Counted from the stretch's first letter, positions 36,518 through 50,109 are shown. The stretch: 64,000 nucleotides of DNA from Seriola aureovittata (GCF_021018895.1 NC_079375.1:3992560-4056559); one strand, 5' to 3'. The notes: generated by a model from the letters alone, not told the origin. Numbers and translations are program-made.

Positions 36518-36558
36518 AGCGCCATACGGATACAGAAGAGCAAAATGTGAAGGACACG
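36518..36558 (+). CDS. ptprn2: ptprn2 small exon (41 nt)
   Basis: Lies between TCTCCCAACAG and ACACG|GTAAGC, both strong splice sites. It encodes (E)RHTDTEEQNVKDT. The 2-nt entry completes Glu from the previous exon, and it leaves in phase 0, which the next exon needs. Skipping it would shift the frame, so it is probably constitutive. It is too short for domain evidence; the call rests on splice sites and phase. Confidence 0.8.
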
Positions 36559-37387
36559 GTAAGCGTTCAGTTTGTGGTAAGAAAAAAAAATATTCTGTAT
36601 GAGGAAGGAAATGAACCCCATGCCCTGCAGTTTTCAAAAGAACTTCAGATTGTGCAGTTGAAGGTGAAGTAACTGTCCAGAGAATGTAGCAGGAACTCAA
36701 CATCCTTTGAGAAAATTCAGAATAAAGTTATACATAATATACATAATGAATCAAGTCTAGTTTTCAGAAACTTTTGGTGAATTTGTACCTTTTTTTCAAT
36801 TCTGTCATCCTGTAAAGCTAGTTGTCAAACTTAATCATGTAGTACTGACATAATTTTTCAGTATGGTTTTTAGCATGTTATTCTTCTACAGATGATACTG
36901 TCACTTAATCCATACTATAGTACTTTTATTGATAAAAAGAATTCAAATTAAAAATTCCAAAAAACTACATTGTGCAAGTAAGTACTACATGAGGTTCATA
37001 GTGGGATTTGATACAATTAAATATGATCATATTGTTTCGCTAAAGTCAGTAGTCTCAGTGCTACATTTTGGACATGCTACAGTCTCCACAGATACATTGT
37101 TATACGTTGAATAGATGAATAGATCCAGACAGCAGACCTGCAACTTGCATTGTTGTTTCTGACTGAGATCCTTGTAATATGCATCTTCCTCAAGTTATCA
37201 ATCTTGTTGTGTGCTTTAGGAGAAAGTTGGCAGATCCACACGAGCAACAAGAAAACTACTTACTTAGATACATAATTTCTATTTCTAAATGTCTCCTGCT
37301 GAAGGTGCTTCATTATATTACATACCTTCTAAAATTTAAAGCTACTGTTCATCAGACCAGAAATTTACCTACGGGTACAAATAAAGT

Positions 37388-37556
37388 AACCTACCTACTT
37401 ACCTACCGACCTACCTACTTACCTACTTACCTACCTACCTACCTACCTACCTACCTACCTACCTACCTACCTACCTACCTACCTACCTACCTACCTACCT
37501 ACCTACCTACCTACCTACCTACCTACCTAACTACCTACCTACCTACCTACCTACCT
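37388..37556. repeat. (ACCT)n tetranucleotide microsatellite
   Basis: About 42 tetranucleotide units, pure in the middle and with ACTT/ACCG variants at the left edge. The YLPT repeat frame it creates is not a gene. Confidence 0.95.
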
Positions 37557-37648
37557 CATGGCTGACCAGTACTCCAGTACTTTGCACCATATAATAGAAT
37601 GAATTGCAAATTATTTTAAATTGGAATGTCTCATCCTTCTTGATGAAT

Positions 37649-38036
37649 TTAAAGGTCCCATATTGTATAAAGGTAGATGTCCATGTGTTTTTTGATTATA
37701 AATCAGGTCTAGGTTCTATATTAATACTGTGAAAGTATCAAAGCCTCAGTCCACAGAGAAATGCACACAGCCTGTTTTCAGAAACAGAGCCTTAAATCAG
37801 CCATCAGGACTTCTGTAACTTTGTGATGTCACAACAAAGCAGTCACCACTCTCAGCCATGCCCCAAGAAACAGAGCCTTAAATCAGCCATCAGGACTTCT
37901 GTAACTTTGTGATGTCACAACAAAGCAGTCACCACTCTCAGCCATGCCCCAAGCCCTGCCCACCTGGACCCACCATCCAAACTTGCAGGATTATGTTTCT
38001 CTGCCAATCAGAAGAGAGGCTCAAAGCCTCTCAGAA
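37649..38036 (+). mobile_element. TIR element family M, copy 3 (truncated, internal duplication)
   Basis: The left end is TTAAAGGTCCCATATTGTAT. The body matches copies 1 and 2, but the right third after the CCAATCAGAAG hairpin is lost and runs into unrelated sequence after GCCTCTCAGAAATG. An 86-bp segment is duplicated in tandem (37781-37866 and 37867-37952). Confidence 0.85.
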
Positions 38037-39115
38037 ATGATTGTTTCTGATGCTGTTTGCTGTGTTTTGTTGTGTCTTCAATCTGTACTTTGTGTCTTAC
38101 TGGTCCCAAAAATAATTTGATATTGTAAAGAAAATTAGATTTTTAAGTGCTCACAGACAGAACAAGTTTAATCAAAGTAAGCTTTTGGCTCAGGTAGCGT
38201 TGTAGTTATTCTGCTATTTGGATCTTGACAAGACGAGCAATTACCCTGAAGCTAGCAGCAGAGGAATAACAGCATATTATAGTCCCATTCAGTTTAAACT
38301 CTGACAGGTTGGCTGTTCTTTGATTTAAAGCAATTATTTCCTCATGCTTGAAGCAGTACATTGTCACCCACAGAAAAGCTCCCACCAGTTCAGTTTCAGC
38401 CGATTAGACAAAAGATCTTGATTGAACGATGTCTCATTACTGAAGTCTGATATCTGAATATGTTATTATAGAGGTTTATGAGTGTACTGTCAGAGATGTG
38501 TTTAAAGTTTTTGAAATTTGAATAATTTGTCATGGTGCTAAGCTATTTGGAGATCCTAAACAACTTAAACTGCCTGCCAAGAGTAGACAGAGTAATAAAC
38601 TCACATTATTTAATTAAACTCATATCTAGAGGTATGAAAGGGAAAAAAATTTGCTACATTAATGCAAATTTTACTACAATCAAAAGGATTTCTCTTCAGA
38701 TGTAGACGTAGTATCTGGTATGCTGTGTGTGTGCAGGACTTGGGCCGAGGAACTGGGCCTAGGTTGAGCCAGAAGAAACACAAACATGTGACCCAAATAT
38801 TGGCCAGAGTAATTCTGCTATCTGGTAATGGGTCTGCATAATAACTACAATAATCTGGCTACAAATTCTTTACAGCACAGTAATGACAGCACAGCTATTT
38901 TCCAAATCATCCAATTTCGGCTCCTCAGACTAAATAATACCATTGTAGATCTCCCCTATGCTCTCCCCTTTAACAGGTGCAACAAGGAGACGTTAGTCAA
39001 GCCCAGTCTGTACACCGCAGCTGAAACGAGGTCTAATCAGTCAAATGAAAACACCTGTGTGTGGAGGCTGAAGCTGACCCTTTCTTACTCAGAACACTTC
39101 TTTGTCATTTTTCAG

Positions 39116-39489
39116 GCTGAGACTGGAGACCTCCTCACCAAACTTCTCGCCTACCTGGACAAAACCTCCTTGAACTCTTATTCCTCAGCAAGAAACCGGA
39201 ACGACGTTGCCATGGAGACACCCGCAGGCCAACAGGTGGGGCTGGAGAACGTCCAGAGTCGGACCAGCGAGGCGGGAATAACGGTGCAGAAGAAGGACGC
39301 CACCCAGTCTGTGGAGGAGGTGTCAGAGGTGGAGGGCTGGATCAAGGAGGTGGCGCCCCCTCCTGCTTCCCTTGTGTACGACGAGCCGCACAAGAAGACG
39401 CTGCATGTCCCCGAGCTGCAGCTGGACGTCAAAGACAGCAGGAAGAAGGCTGACGACGATGTCTTTGGCTACGTCATCACCGACACCGA
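39116..39489 (+). CDS. ptprn2: ptprn2 exon: pro-region end, dibasic site, start of mature ectodomain
   Basis: This 374-nt exon runs from TTTTTCAG|GCTGAG to ACCGA|GTGAGT. It encodes AETGDLLTKLLAYLDKTS, then GLENVQSRTSEAG (cf. GVENVKSQT in human PTPRN2), then ELQLDVKDSRKK and ADDDVFGYVITDT. GYVITDT matches the conserved GYIVTD at the N-terminus of the mature ectodomain. The RKK at 39440-39448 lies right before it, where prohormone convertases cleave phogrin. Phase out is 2. Confidence 0.95.
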
Positions 39490-39868
39490 GTGAGTACGAA
39501 GCAACTGTCACAGCACTGGTACACAGGAAGTATTGATTGAATATTAGTTACTGATACTGATAAAATGATGTTGAAAAATCTCATATATCGCATCACAAAC
39601 AAATTCTTTTGATAAGGAGCCTCTTAAATTTGGTTATTAAAAAATGTTATATATCTGTTCTCATACACTCAGAATATTTAGTGGACAGAATATTAAGAAC
39701 CTCCTCTGAATATAATACAGTACAATTCAACAGCACCACACACTACAAAAGCCTTTAAAATGACCATTAAGTTGAATCAACACATCAACACTGAACTTTA
39801 TCACCTCCAGGAGGGTAGGAGTTATTACACATTGCATTAGACTTCATTAGTTCTAGCTAGGTGTATTA

Positions 39869-40334
39869 CAGTGTTGTGCATGAACATGTTCAATGAACAG
39901 TGCTCATTGAACATGGTGATATTTTTTGTGAACGCTGAACTAAATGAATAAGTTTACAAATGATGAACGTGAATGAGTGAATGCCGGAAAACACTTCGTT
40001 TTCAGTTTTACGGTACGCCGCATGACGTCTCCATAGACACGGCCCACCATGGCTGGTTCTAGCGGTACAGGCAGTTTTAAATGTAACTCATGTCTGGGAT
40101 TCTTCAGTGGGGTACAATAATTAATTTAGTTTGAGGGTGGCAATGATTTGGGGCTGATGAAGGATGGGTCGAAGGAGGTTCTTTTGAAAAAGAATAGCGG
40201 CCTATTCATTTAAAATAGACGGAACAAATGAATGTGAACTAGTTCATTTTTGGAACTGTGAACTTAATTTTCATCTGCACGAACTGAACTTTGAACTTTT
40301 TTTTTTTTTTTAAGTGTGAACTGGCACAACACTG
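39869..40334. mobile_element. hAT-like non-autonomous element with 7-bp direct repeats
   Basis: Inverted ends are CAGTGTTGTGC and GCACAACACTG. The 7-bp direct repeat TGTATTA flanks both sides (39862-39868 and 40335-40341). Subterminal GTTCA/TGAAC motifs recur in both orientations inside. The 466-bp body has no coding capacity. hAT elements make 8-bp duplications, so assignment is tentative. Confidence 0.75.
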
Positions 40335-41394
40335 TGTATTAATTGTGGTAAGCTAATTTTGGCCAATAATATTAACTGGCTGATTTCTTAGTCAGTCCCT
40401 AATATTGCTGCATACATAGTTCAGTCTTTAGATGTGTTGATACTGTATCTTATTGGCTGTCTAGTCGATGACTAAATATTGTCCTGTTACCAGGTATTTT
40501 ATAATGTGTACTTAATACCATTCTACATGATGGACTGATCTCTGTATTTGCATAATCAAATAATTGATCGATTCCTTACCATATACAACAGTTCATCAGG
40601 CTCACTCTGGACGTGGCAATATATAGATTAAATGAATCAGTAAGTAAAAACAACGCCATCTTTCTCCTTGATACTACTCATGGAGCCTCCCAGGGCTCGA
40701 GCATAAGAACCTCCCGTTGTCCGGGAGCCGATAAAAACAGGATCAGAGAGGATGTAATTTAATTTTGGGATAAAAATTTGGACGAGAGTTGGAGAAAAAA
40801 AGACCCTGGTAATGTTATGAATGCAGATATCTGACAACATATACACTCAAACATCGCTGCTGGTATTGATTGCCAGAGTGATTCTGGCGTCCCCTGGTTT
40901 TTCTTGCACTGAAATCTCATCTTTCGATATAAGAGGTTTTTAAGTTAGTCTTTGCTTAATCAGGAATGTAATTGAACCTAAAAGCTGAAATCTAGAAATT
41001 TAATGTTGCAGTTTTTGTTTACATTATACATCGTTGCAAACACACTAACCCTGCCTGAACAAATGTTGTGTGTGTGTTTGTGTGTGTGTGTGTGATTTGT
41101 GTTTTATTTATCTTAAAAGTCACTTTGAGTAATTGAAACTAATAATAACGTAGAAAAACAAAGACTTTAAATTCGGGATGGTCCACATTCATTTCAGGGA
41201 CAGATTAGATTGTGTGGTTCTGCGTAAATGGTGAAAATAATTAGTTAGGAGCCCTGAGCCTCCATGTGTAATGGAGATCAGAGCTGTTGTTGATATAAAG
41301 GATGGAGTCAGTGGTGTTTACTTACCTCTGACATCTTGAGTCTGGTATGAATTTGGGGTGGAGGAGATACCTTCCTGCTGTATAAGAAGACAGA

Positions 41395-43330
41395 TAAAGA
41401 GTTCATATCTCTATAATTCTCTGAATGCCTGTGTAGTATTGTCCCACTGTATGACAGATTGGTAATCCTGGGTGATTTTAATATCCATGTCTGCTGCCCA
41501 GGCAAACCTATGGCAAACAAATTCAAACATGTCCAGGACTCTTTTGGCCTCTTTTCTCTTTTCTCCAGCGCGTAACTGGAGCCACCTATGTGCTAGGACA
41601 TACACTTGACCTCATTATGTCATTTGGCCTCACTATTGACAAACTCAGAACTGAAGATGCATGCTTCTCGGATCATAATCCAATAGTTTTCAGTACCACC
41701 CTATCAGGTCCCCGGCTTAGTGTCGAAACATCGAGTTACTACTCTTGCCATATAAATTGTCTCACTGCACTTCACTTCGCAGAAGAAAGGCCATCACAAC
41801 CTCCATCTCTTCTACTGCAGAGCCTCTTCTGATCCCAGATAAATTGATCTCCCTCTTCTACTCCTCCTGCTCAGCTATCCTGGACTCCGTAGTCCCCCAC
41901 AAATATCGACATCCCAAACTTAAAACCTATCAGTGGCTGGGTGATTCAGCCTGCTCCCTCAGGCAGGCCTGTTGTAGAGCTGAACGGAGATGGAAAAAAG
42001 ATCACCTCTCAGTCTCACTGGAAATATTTAAAAATTGTCTGCCAATTTTCAAACAGCAGCCAAGAAAGCCAGAGCTAAGTATTTCTCTGAGATCATCAGT
42101 AAACATTCTAACAGACCAAAAATTTTGTTCAGGGCTATCAATTCTATCCTCGCTCCCCGCCCCTCCCACAATATCGACGCCTCTGTAAACTCCTGTGAAA
42201 AGTTTTTCACAGAAAAAATTTGAAACATCAGATCACTTTTCTCTCCCTCTCTCTTCGGCCCATTTCTAGACTGCTTTTATTGCAAAATTACTGGGAAAAA
42301 TTGTTCTGTCACAACTGCACTCGTTTTCTGAATACCAACAAGATCCATTCCAATCAGGGTTCAATGCCCTCCACAGCACAGAAACAGTTCTGTTAAAGGT
42401 AACCAATGACCTACTGCTCACTGTTGACTCCAGGAAAAACACCTTCCTCATTCTACTAGACCTTAGTCCTGCCTTTGATTCAGTTGACCATGACATCCTT
42501 TTAACAGTCTAGAACAGTGGGTTGGTATTAAGGGTACTGCTTTAAACTGGTTTGGATTCTACCTCAAACACAGGACTTTCTCAGTGGCTATAGACTAGTC
42601 CTCCTCCTCCTCTGCCCCTGTCACCAGTGGGGTTCCCCAGGGATCCATCCTCGGGCCAGTCCTATTGAGCCTAAACATGCTGCCCTTTGGATACATCATC
42701 AGAAAACATAACATCTCGTGCCATTTCTATGCTGATGATCCACAGCTCTACCTCCCACTAAAACCTACAGACTCCCTTCAACCTCTCCCGAACTGCTTTA
42801 ATGACATCAAGGCCAGGATGGCAAACTACATCCTTCATTTAAACCCACCTCACAAGTAATCTTCTCCACCTTAGCCCATATGTGAAACCTCACGCTAAAA
42901 ACCTGTGTGTAACCCTTGATTCCAAGCTCTGCCTTGATAAACATATCACCTCCGTTGTTAAAAGTAGTTACTTCCAGTTAAGAACCATCTCCGAACTCAA
43001 ACCGATTCTGTCCTTCAATGTAATCCACGCTTTTATCACTTCTTGAACACAGACACTTCTTGTATTAGGGTTTCATCAAACCTTCGTATCTCACTTGCAG
43101 TTGGTCCAGAATGCAGCTGCTAGGATGCTGACTGGCACTAAAAAACACAAGCACATTACCCCAGTCTTAGCCTACCTTCACTGGCTTCATGTTGACTTCA
43201 GAATTCAATTCAAGACCCTGCTGATTACCTTTAAGGCTCTCAATGGTCAGGCCCCACCTTACATCTCAGATCTCATCCACTGGCACTCAGCTCCTAGATC
43301 CCTTAGATCTCAAAGCTCATGTATATATTT
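41395..43330 (+). mobile_element. L2-like non-LTR retrotransposon relic (endonuclease and reverse transcriptase)
   Basis: Frame-shifted but ordered pieces survive. Endonuclease: VPLYDRLVILGDFNIHVCCP, then LGHTLDLIMSFGL, then CFSDHNPIVF. Linker: FSEIISKHSNRPKILFRAIN. Reverse transcriptase: GFNALHSTETVLLKVTNDLL, then FDSVDHDILL, then the catalytic FYADD at 42725-42739. C-terminal tail: QLVQNAAARMLTGTKKHKHI, then PVLAYLHWL, then FKALNGQAPPYISDLI. The tail and GDFNIHV are typical of the L2 clade in fish. Multiple stops and frameshifts make it dead. The 5' end is truncated. Confidence 0.88.
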
Positions 43331-44834
43331 ATCTAACGTAAGTCTACAATATAAACATATATACTTAAACATACATATTTGTATGGACTAGACATATATG
43401 TCAATATATGAAATTATTCCAATTTCTAATACATTTCATATATAATTTTTACATTTGTGTTTTTATTTTGTATGTACATATATGTCATATATGGAAATTC
43501 GATATATGTACATATGTATTTATATGTTCTTTGTTGTTGCTATCAGGGAGAACTCCAGTTTCTCACTCACCATGAAATGGGTGAACCAGCCTTTCATACT
43601 TAGAAAGTAGATTAAATATTACCAAAGAGGACACTGCATGTCATCTCCTTCCTTCATTCTCATTCACACAAGGGGCAGATTTATTTTCATATTAGTTCCT
43701 CTGATCCTCAGTTTGAGATTGAAGGTCTAGAAGCAACATGTGTTATTCTGGTTTAAGAGCTTTGTGGCTCGTCCGTCCGTTCATGAATGACGCCGTCACT
43801 CAGAGCGACACAGCGGAGAAGCCACAAGTGTTGCCTTAGAGAGGAAAACATGTCTTTGATGTTGTTGTTGAGGTCACACCTGAGGCTCCACTATATGTTG
43901 AATAATGGAGAGCTGTTCACAGTGTGCTCTGTGAGTCCTTTTTTTTCCTTGAACCTCCTACAGATCATTAGTAGTATACATGGTGGTTTTCAAAAGCTGA
44001 ATTCAGTCAGTCAGGGCGAATCATTCCTCTTTACCCTCCTACACCAAAAAGCGGTATATCACAGCTGTTCTTGAATTAAAATCAAACAGGTGTCAGTGCA
44101 GTGTTAACCAAGCAGCCCCCAACAGCATGAACATTAAGCTTTTATGTGGAAGAGGTATTTTGTCAGCCTTAGGTAGATAAATGTCAAAGCATCTGGCTCA
44201 TGTTAATAAAAGCTGATGATTTCCAGATGTAAAAGTGCTCAAATTAAGCAAGAAATCCTAATTTATAGTAGCATGTTTGTAGGAAAAGTGTTTGAAGGAG
44301 AGAGAGGAAGGATTTTGTTACAGATGCCTCATCTACTGTATGTTTATTAAATGTGCTGATGAGGTTTCTTTTACCAAAGGCTGTTTGGTTTTTGGGTGCA
44401 ACACACCTTGAATGAAACACAGCAGTAGCTCAATCAATAATCGGCTACACTGATTGGATGGCATAATTGCTGGCCCAACTTCCTTGTCATATTAAAAACT
44501 AAATCTAGCAGCAAACAACCCGGTCCCTACTTCCTGATGACAATCAATCATAGACTCTAAGAATATATATATTTTTTTTTTATTGCGGTAGTGCATTTCC
44601 ACCACTTATAGGCTTTATGATTATGTATGAAATCAACTGTGGTTGTCACTGCGTTGTAATTTCTGGATGGAAATTGTAGAGCTATGAATAGGAAGAAAAA
44701 ACCTGCAGCAGGCACATTGACCTGACAATATAATAACAAAAATAACAAAATATGGAGACTAAAAAGAGAACATCAGGAAAAACGACTCTTTAGCCAAATA
44801 TGATACAACAAGTAAATATTTATACATACAATAT

Positions 44835-45015
44835 ATAGTGGCTTCAGACAGTATCTAGTATCTGCTCATCACCTGGGTCATACCATCCCTACGGTGGCAG
44901 CATCATGTTATGAGAAGGCCCTTCATAGCATGATGCTCCTCACCCTTCAGCACAACATTTGCACAATGCATACAGCCAAGACATCGCGGGAGTGGCCTCA
45001 GGACAAGTCTCCAGC
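44835..45015 (+). mobile_element. Tc1/mariner transposase relic (catalytic part)
   Basis: HTIPTVAASCYEKAL and then CTMHTAKTSREWPQDKSP resemble degraded Tc1 text around the GGGSIM and DNDPKHTAK regions, with a large internal deletion. The catalytic Asp motif is lost. Confidence 0.6.
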
Positions 45016-45736
45016 CGGGTTTTACGTTACCGTTTTGTGCAAAATAGAAGCAATTTGTTTTTTTTTTTTTAGAAAAGTCGACAAAACACAGTTGTGAATG
45101 ATCTGTGTTTCTATTGAGTGATGTTATTTGAATAAAGCTAGGTTTTCTCTTTTATTATATTACTTGGTCAAATAGTCTGAAAAACCACCACCAAATCCAT
45201 TTTTTGCAACATTTAAGAATTTTTTTTTATACTAGTCTATATCTAGTCTACCAGATTTCTTTTTGGTTCATTTTACATGACAAGAAGTGCAAGAAGGACA
45301 GTGGCCTCAAAAAGTGGCAGATGCATCAATTCTGTTAATATACAACTAATGAATCTGACTAATCTAAAAAATGAATCGATAAAATGTCCACTGACATTGT
45401 CTTTGCCACCAAAATATCAGATGTTGCAGTACAATATGTTCTTGTAGTGACTACAGCCTTACTAAACCTTTTTTATGGTCATGTTTAGGCACGTTGTTAA
45501 GGTTATGGAAAGATCCTGGTCTTGGTTTAATACAGAAAAAAAGTCCAAAGTGACTTGAAGCAGGAGGCACCGCGATCTTTCTCTAACCTTCAACAAAGCG
45601 CTCTTGTTGCCCAAAGCTAAACACAGACTCAGGATGCAAAGCCTGGTCTCTGGTGTCAGATGCTGCACTTTGTACGCCCACCATCCACCACAACAATCTC
45701 CCGGCAACTCTGTCGAGGTCCATAAATGAAGTGCTT

Positions 45737-45945
<209 letters not shown>

Positions 45946-48900
45946 AAAAAGCTTCTGAACATAATAACACATGCAAGCTTAAAGATTTCTCTGTAACCTG
46001 TGCAACAGTCAAGGATCAAGCTTTAAAAAGACGTTGACAGATTTGACTGACAGTGACAAAGTGAGACGAGCGCAAACAAAAACAAAAAGAACATGAAAAC
46101 CTCTCAGTGGAAGTAACCAGAGCATTGTCATGTAGCACCACATTGCTTATAAGAAGACGCAGATTGAGGAAATAGGTTTTCAGGGCCTTTAGGAAATGCT
46201 CATCAAGTTGTTCCAAGATCAGACATCTTGTTTTCTGTAATACCCCCCCCCAGTGAAGACTCTCGGCAGACGCTACAGTTTACAGATGTCCCCTTAATAC
46301 CTCATATGTAGACTATTGGTAAATGCAAAAATTTACAGATGTTGCCTGAATGTCTTATGTGCAGGAAATCGGTAGACGCTAGCTACTGCACACATCATCA
46401 TCATCAGCATCATCATCAGGGGCTCTACTTAGATGGGTTTGGGGCAGCGGCAGGGCACTGTATGGTGCTTTAATGGGAGGTTTAAGGGGATTTATAGTTG
46501 TCATTGCGAATTGCTGGTTGCTCAGGAGAAGCACCTCAACATTTTTCTTATAAATATGTTGTTAAAACTTGTTAGATGGAAGCTGTGTTCCCACGGTGAA
46601 GCTGATAAAAGGCAGGTTTTCACATGTTTGAGCTTGGTGGAAAATCTTCAGTCAGCAGAAACTATACTTTGACAGGACTTGACACAGCAGTTCTGTCAGA
46701 TACCAAGGTATAACTCCTGTAACTTCATGAAACAGACTTGGGAGCCGTGCCGCTCTGATCACAGGTGAACTGGAGGGTTTAAGTTGTCCGCAGTCACTTT
46801 TGCACAGCGGATGTCAGTCTTCAGTGTCAGCTCAGTAGATTCCTCTCTAACCCTTTACTATGACTCCTCAAAGGGTGTCTTGACATAACCGTGAGATCGC
46901 CGAACTTCAAAAGAACACCAAAGTTGTCCTTGACAGCTTGCATTGTGTCAAATCTCTCCTCGAGAGAGAGCGAAGTGCAGCGTCAACCACAAGATGGAAG
47001 AATACCACTTCAAGACTTTGTATCACAATGAGGCCGATGAAGAGTCTCTTTCTCTCGAGTTACAAAGCTTCCTCAGTACAAGAGTGGTGTCGTTTAAAAC
47101 CCTTTACTGTGTGAAAGACACGTGGTTTTCAGCTTATCTGACATTCGCCCTTATTCAATGAGGGGCTCAAAAGACTTTCATTTACCTCAGTGTCGTACTT
47201 CCAATCATCAATTTTTAATCAGATTTAGAGTTGCTCATCTCTGGAATTCACTTTGAAATGGTCTTTAATAACTTTAGAAACACTTAAAAAAAAACAAAAA
47301 TTTTTTTATCTAAATAGAATTTTGTGTGACTATGTATTACATCTCTTGCACATTATAGTGTTCAAACTTCCGTCTTGATTTATAATTATTATTATTATAT
47401 TTTGTTATTTTCTTTTCTATTTTCTATATCTATTTGATGTTGTATTGCTTTATGTAGTATGTTTTTAGCGACTTGTTGAAATGAAGGGGAGACTTTGAAA
47501 TAAGCCCTCTAGGCTTCCTTCCTCTCTTTTTTACTGTGTAATATTTATTTGTAACTTCCGTGCAACTAAACTAAACTGACAGTGAACAAGGTTCTTTAAT
47601 GTTGTCCATTTCTGAGTGTCACCATAAATAATTGAAGGTGCTGTAGATAAGAAAATCTAACAATATCTTCATCCTAACAGGAAGAACATTTACACATGAG
47701 ACAAAGCTCATAAATGGCTTCTATAAAGTTGCCAAAAACTAATGATTCTGAAAAGTCAAAGAAATAAAAGGGTGTGGAAAAACACAAAATGCAAAATGCA
47801 TACATCAATCATACAATTAAATATTTAATTAATATGAAGCAATAATCCAAACAATTTTAGACCATGATCCGTACATGTTTAGACTAGTTAATGTATTATT
47901 TTCAGTTAGAGATTAAAAGAATGATTTGTTAGATAAAATACATGTATATTTGACTTTTTGCTAAATCACAACTTTGATATGAATGATATACGATTTTAAA
48001 GTATTTTTTAAATTGCCCATAGAGGAGTGAAGTGCGCTGTGGTAAAAGAAATATAAAATACAAGCACTGTTGCAGGACTACAGGTGGAACAGGTGGAATG
48101 CGACAGATTAGATTCAAAGTTCTGACATTTTGGCGCCGTGGCAGGGGTGAGCGCTGATAACAGGAACCTACCAGTGGATTCAGTGTATCACCTCCTCCTG
48201 TGGCCTTGGAAGAGGAGGAGAAGGAGGAGGAGGATGAAGACAGGGTGATTCATCACAGCTGGAGGAAAACACCTGCTCCCCAACACACACTCACAGCATT
48301 TTTTTTATTTTTTTTTGCCACCCTTTAACCCAGCAACCTATAAATGCTTTTTCCATGTTTTCTTCCACACACCTGACATGAATCATGATGCACATTACTG
48401 TTGTGATTTGCATCTAAAAAAAACTATAATATTCCAAAATCTCTAAAAAATACCAACTGCTAAACTAGATTCAGTTTTTAATGCATTTCACTCCCTAATT
48501 AGCTTAATTGATAAAGGGGGTGTACAGGGTAATTGACAGAAAAAAAGGTTATGTTTTTTTTTTTTTTTGTAATCCCATAAGTGAATAATAGCTTATAATT
48601 ATGTAATTTTCCAAACTACATTCACCCACGATCCCTCTGGATTTGTCACCGTCCCCTGAACATTTTGTTTCCCAGTTTTACACTCAGTGCACTCCAACAG
48701 TTTTAATTTGTAAAACTAGAAGTTAATATAGAACAAGAACAGTGTGCTCTTTCAAAGTGGTGTTATATTTGCTACTGATTTACCTCCTGCCTCCTGAATG
48801 TGACTGTATTTCCTGGAAAGGTTTTCAGCAGCATCACCTTGTTAATGTCACAATGAAGCATCTGCAGAATCAGCTCACATCTATCTGAAATCACTGCACA

Positions 48901-49744
48901 TTGCCTGGTTTTATTTTTATGGTGGCAATTTTAAATGAGCTGGATCTTACTGGTGGCATTATTGCTGATTAGATTTAAGTGTGACAGCGTTTCTTTCACC
49001 TTCACTTTCTTTACCACCATGTATTTGCAGAGGTAGCTCGGTGTGAAGGGGTCGCTGGAGAAGCCCTCAGGGCAGGAGATGTCTTTGATGTCGGAAGAAA
49101 CTGTGCTTCTTTTCTTCACTGAAACTTCTGGCTTTCCTATTACTACATCCAACAATCCTTTCCTTAGGCACTTCTGTACCCAGAGAACAGGAATCAGATT
49201 CATGTTTGACAGTCTGCAGTAACTGAACTCTGACTCTGTTCTCTCCAGGAGAACAGCGACATTGGTTATCTGATCAAACATTTAAAACAATGACAATAAC
49301 CTTCCCATCCAGAAAATAAAGTTAATGAAACAGGTGATGTTGGAAGTTTGGTGGCTTAGTGACTACTTGTTGGTCGTGAAGCAACACCTTATATTAAAGC
49401 TTCCTCCACTATAGACTCTTCATTCTCTCAAAGGTGAACAAAGTGGGGGGAATTTGCAAGGTAAAGTTTACCAAAGTTGAGCTCTGCAAAAGCAACGCTA
49501 ATTATCTTTACAGGAACATCCACAGATTACTGCAGTGTCACTGACATGAATTGAATTTGGATTTGATTTGAATTGGATTTTTCTAGCAGCCCTGTTAGGC
49601 TGTACGTGAGCACAGCAGTATATGAGCTCAATGCTAATATGCAGACATTTAGCAGGTATGGTATTGATTATATCCAGCGGAGTTTAGAGTGTTAATGATC
49701 TAATATTTGATAATTAGTACTTATGATTCAGGTATTTTGTCATA

Positions 49745-50105
49745 AACCAAAGCATTGGACAAAGTGAATTTTTGACCTGATGATGGCGCTAAAGCAAAAG
49801 TCACTGGATCATAGAAGTTGATACAACACATCCAGATGGTCATGTGACTGAATTCCACTGGAATCCATCCAGTAGTCATTGAGACATTTCACTCAACGAC
49901 AAATATTAACTTAATCGTGTCGCTAAAGGAATTATCACATCAGAGGATCACTAAAGTCAGTAGGATATATCATCTGGGAACCATGAATGTCTGTGCAATA
50001 GTTTAATGCTAATCCATCCAGTTTTGAGATATGTAAGTGGATACTTGAAAACTTTGACCTGTTGCTGGCACTACAGAAAAAGTCACAGGGGATCATCCTC
50101 TTGAG
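49745..50105 (+). repeat. Common teleost interspersed repeat (GATGGCGCTA type)
   Basis: Contains GACCTGATGATGGCGCTAAA, GAATCCATCCAGTAGTCATT with GAGACATTTCACTCAA, and GGAACCATGAATGTCTGTGC, with internal near-repetition of the unit. A fragment of the same family lies near 52538-52600 (AACCTCATGGTGGCACTAGA). Non-coding. Confidence 0.65.
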
Positions 50106-50109
50106 CCGT

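Larger units (their letters stand above)
36559..39115 (+). other. ptprn2: ptprn2 intron, 2.6 kb
   Basis: Contains the ACCT microsatellite and a truncated copy of TIR element family M. No gene was recognised in the rest. Confidence 0.75.

Noticed and set aside
37388..37556. CRISPR-like array
   Set aside because: Simple tetranucleotide repeat with no spacers, in a vertebrate genome.
37179..37565. 128-codon frame with YLPT repeats
   Set aside because: Translation of the ACCT microsatellite.
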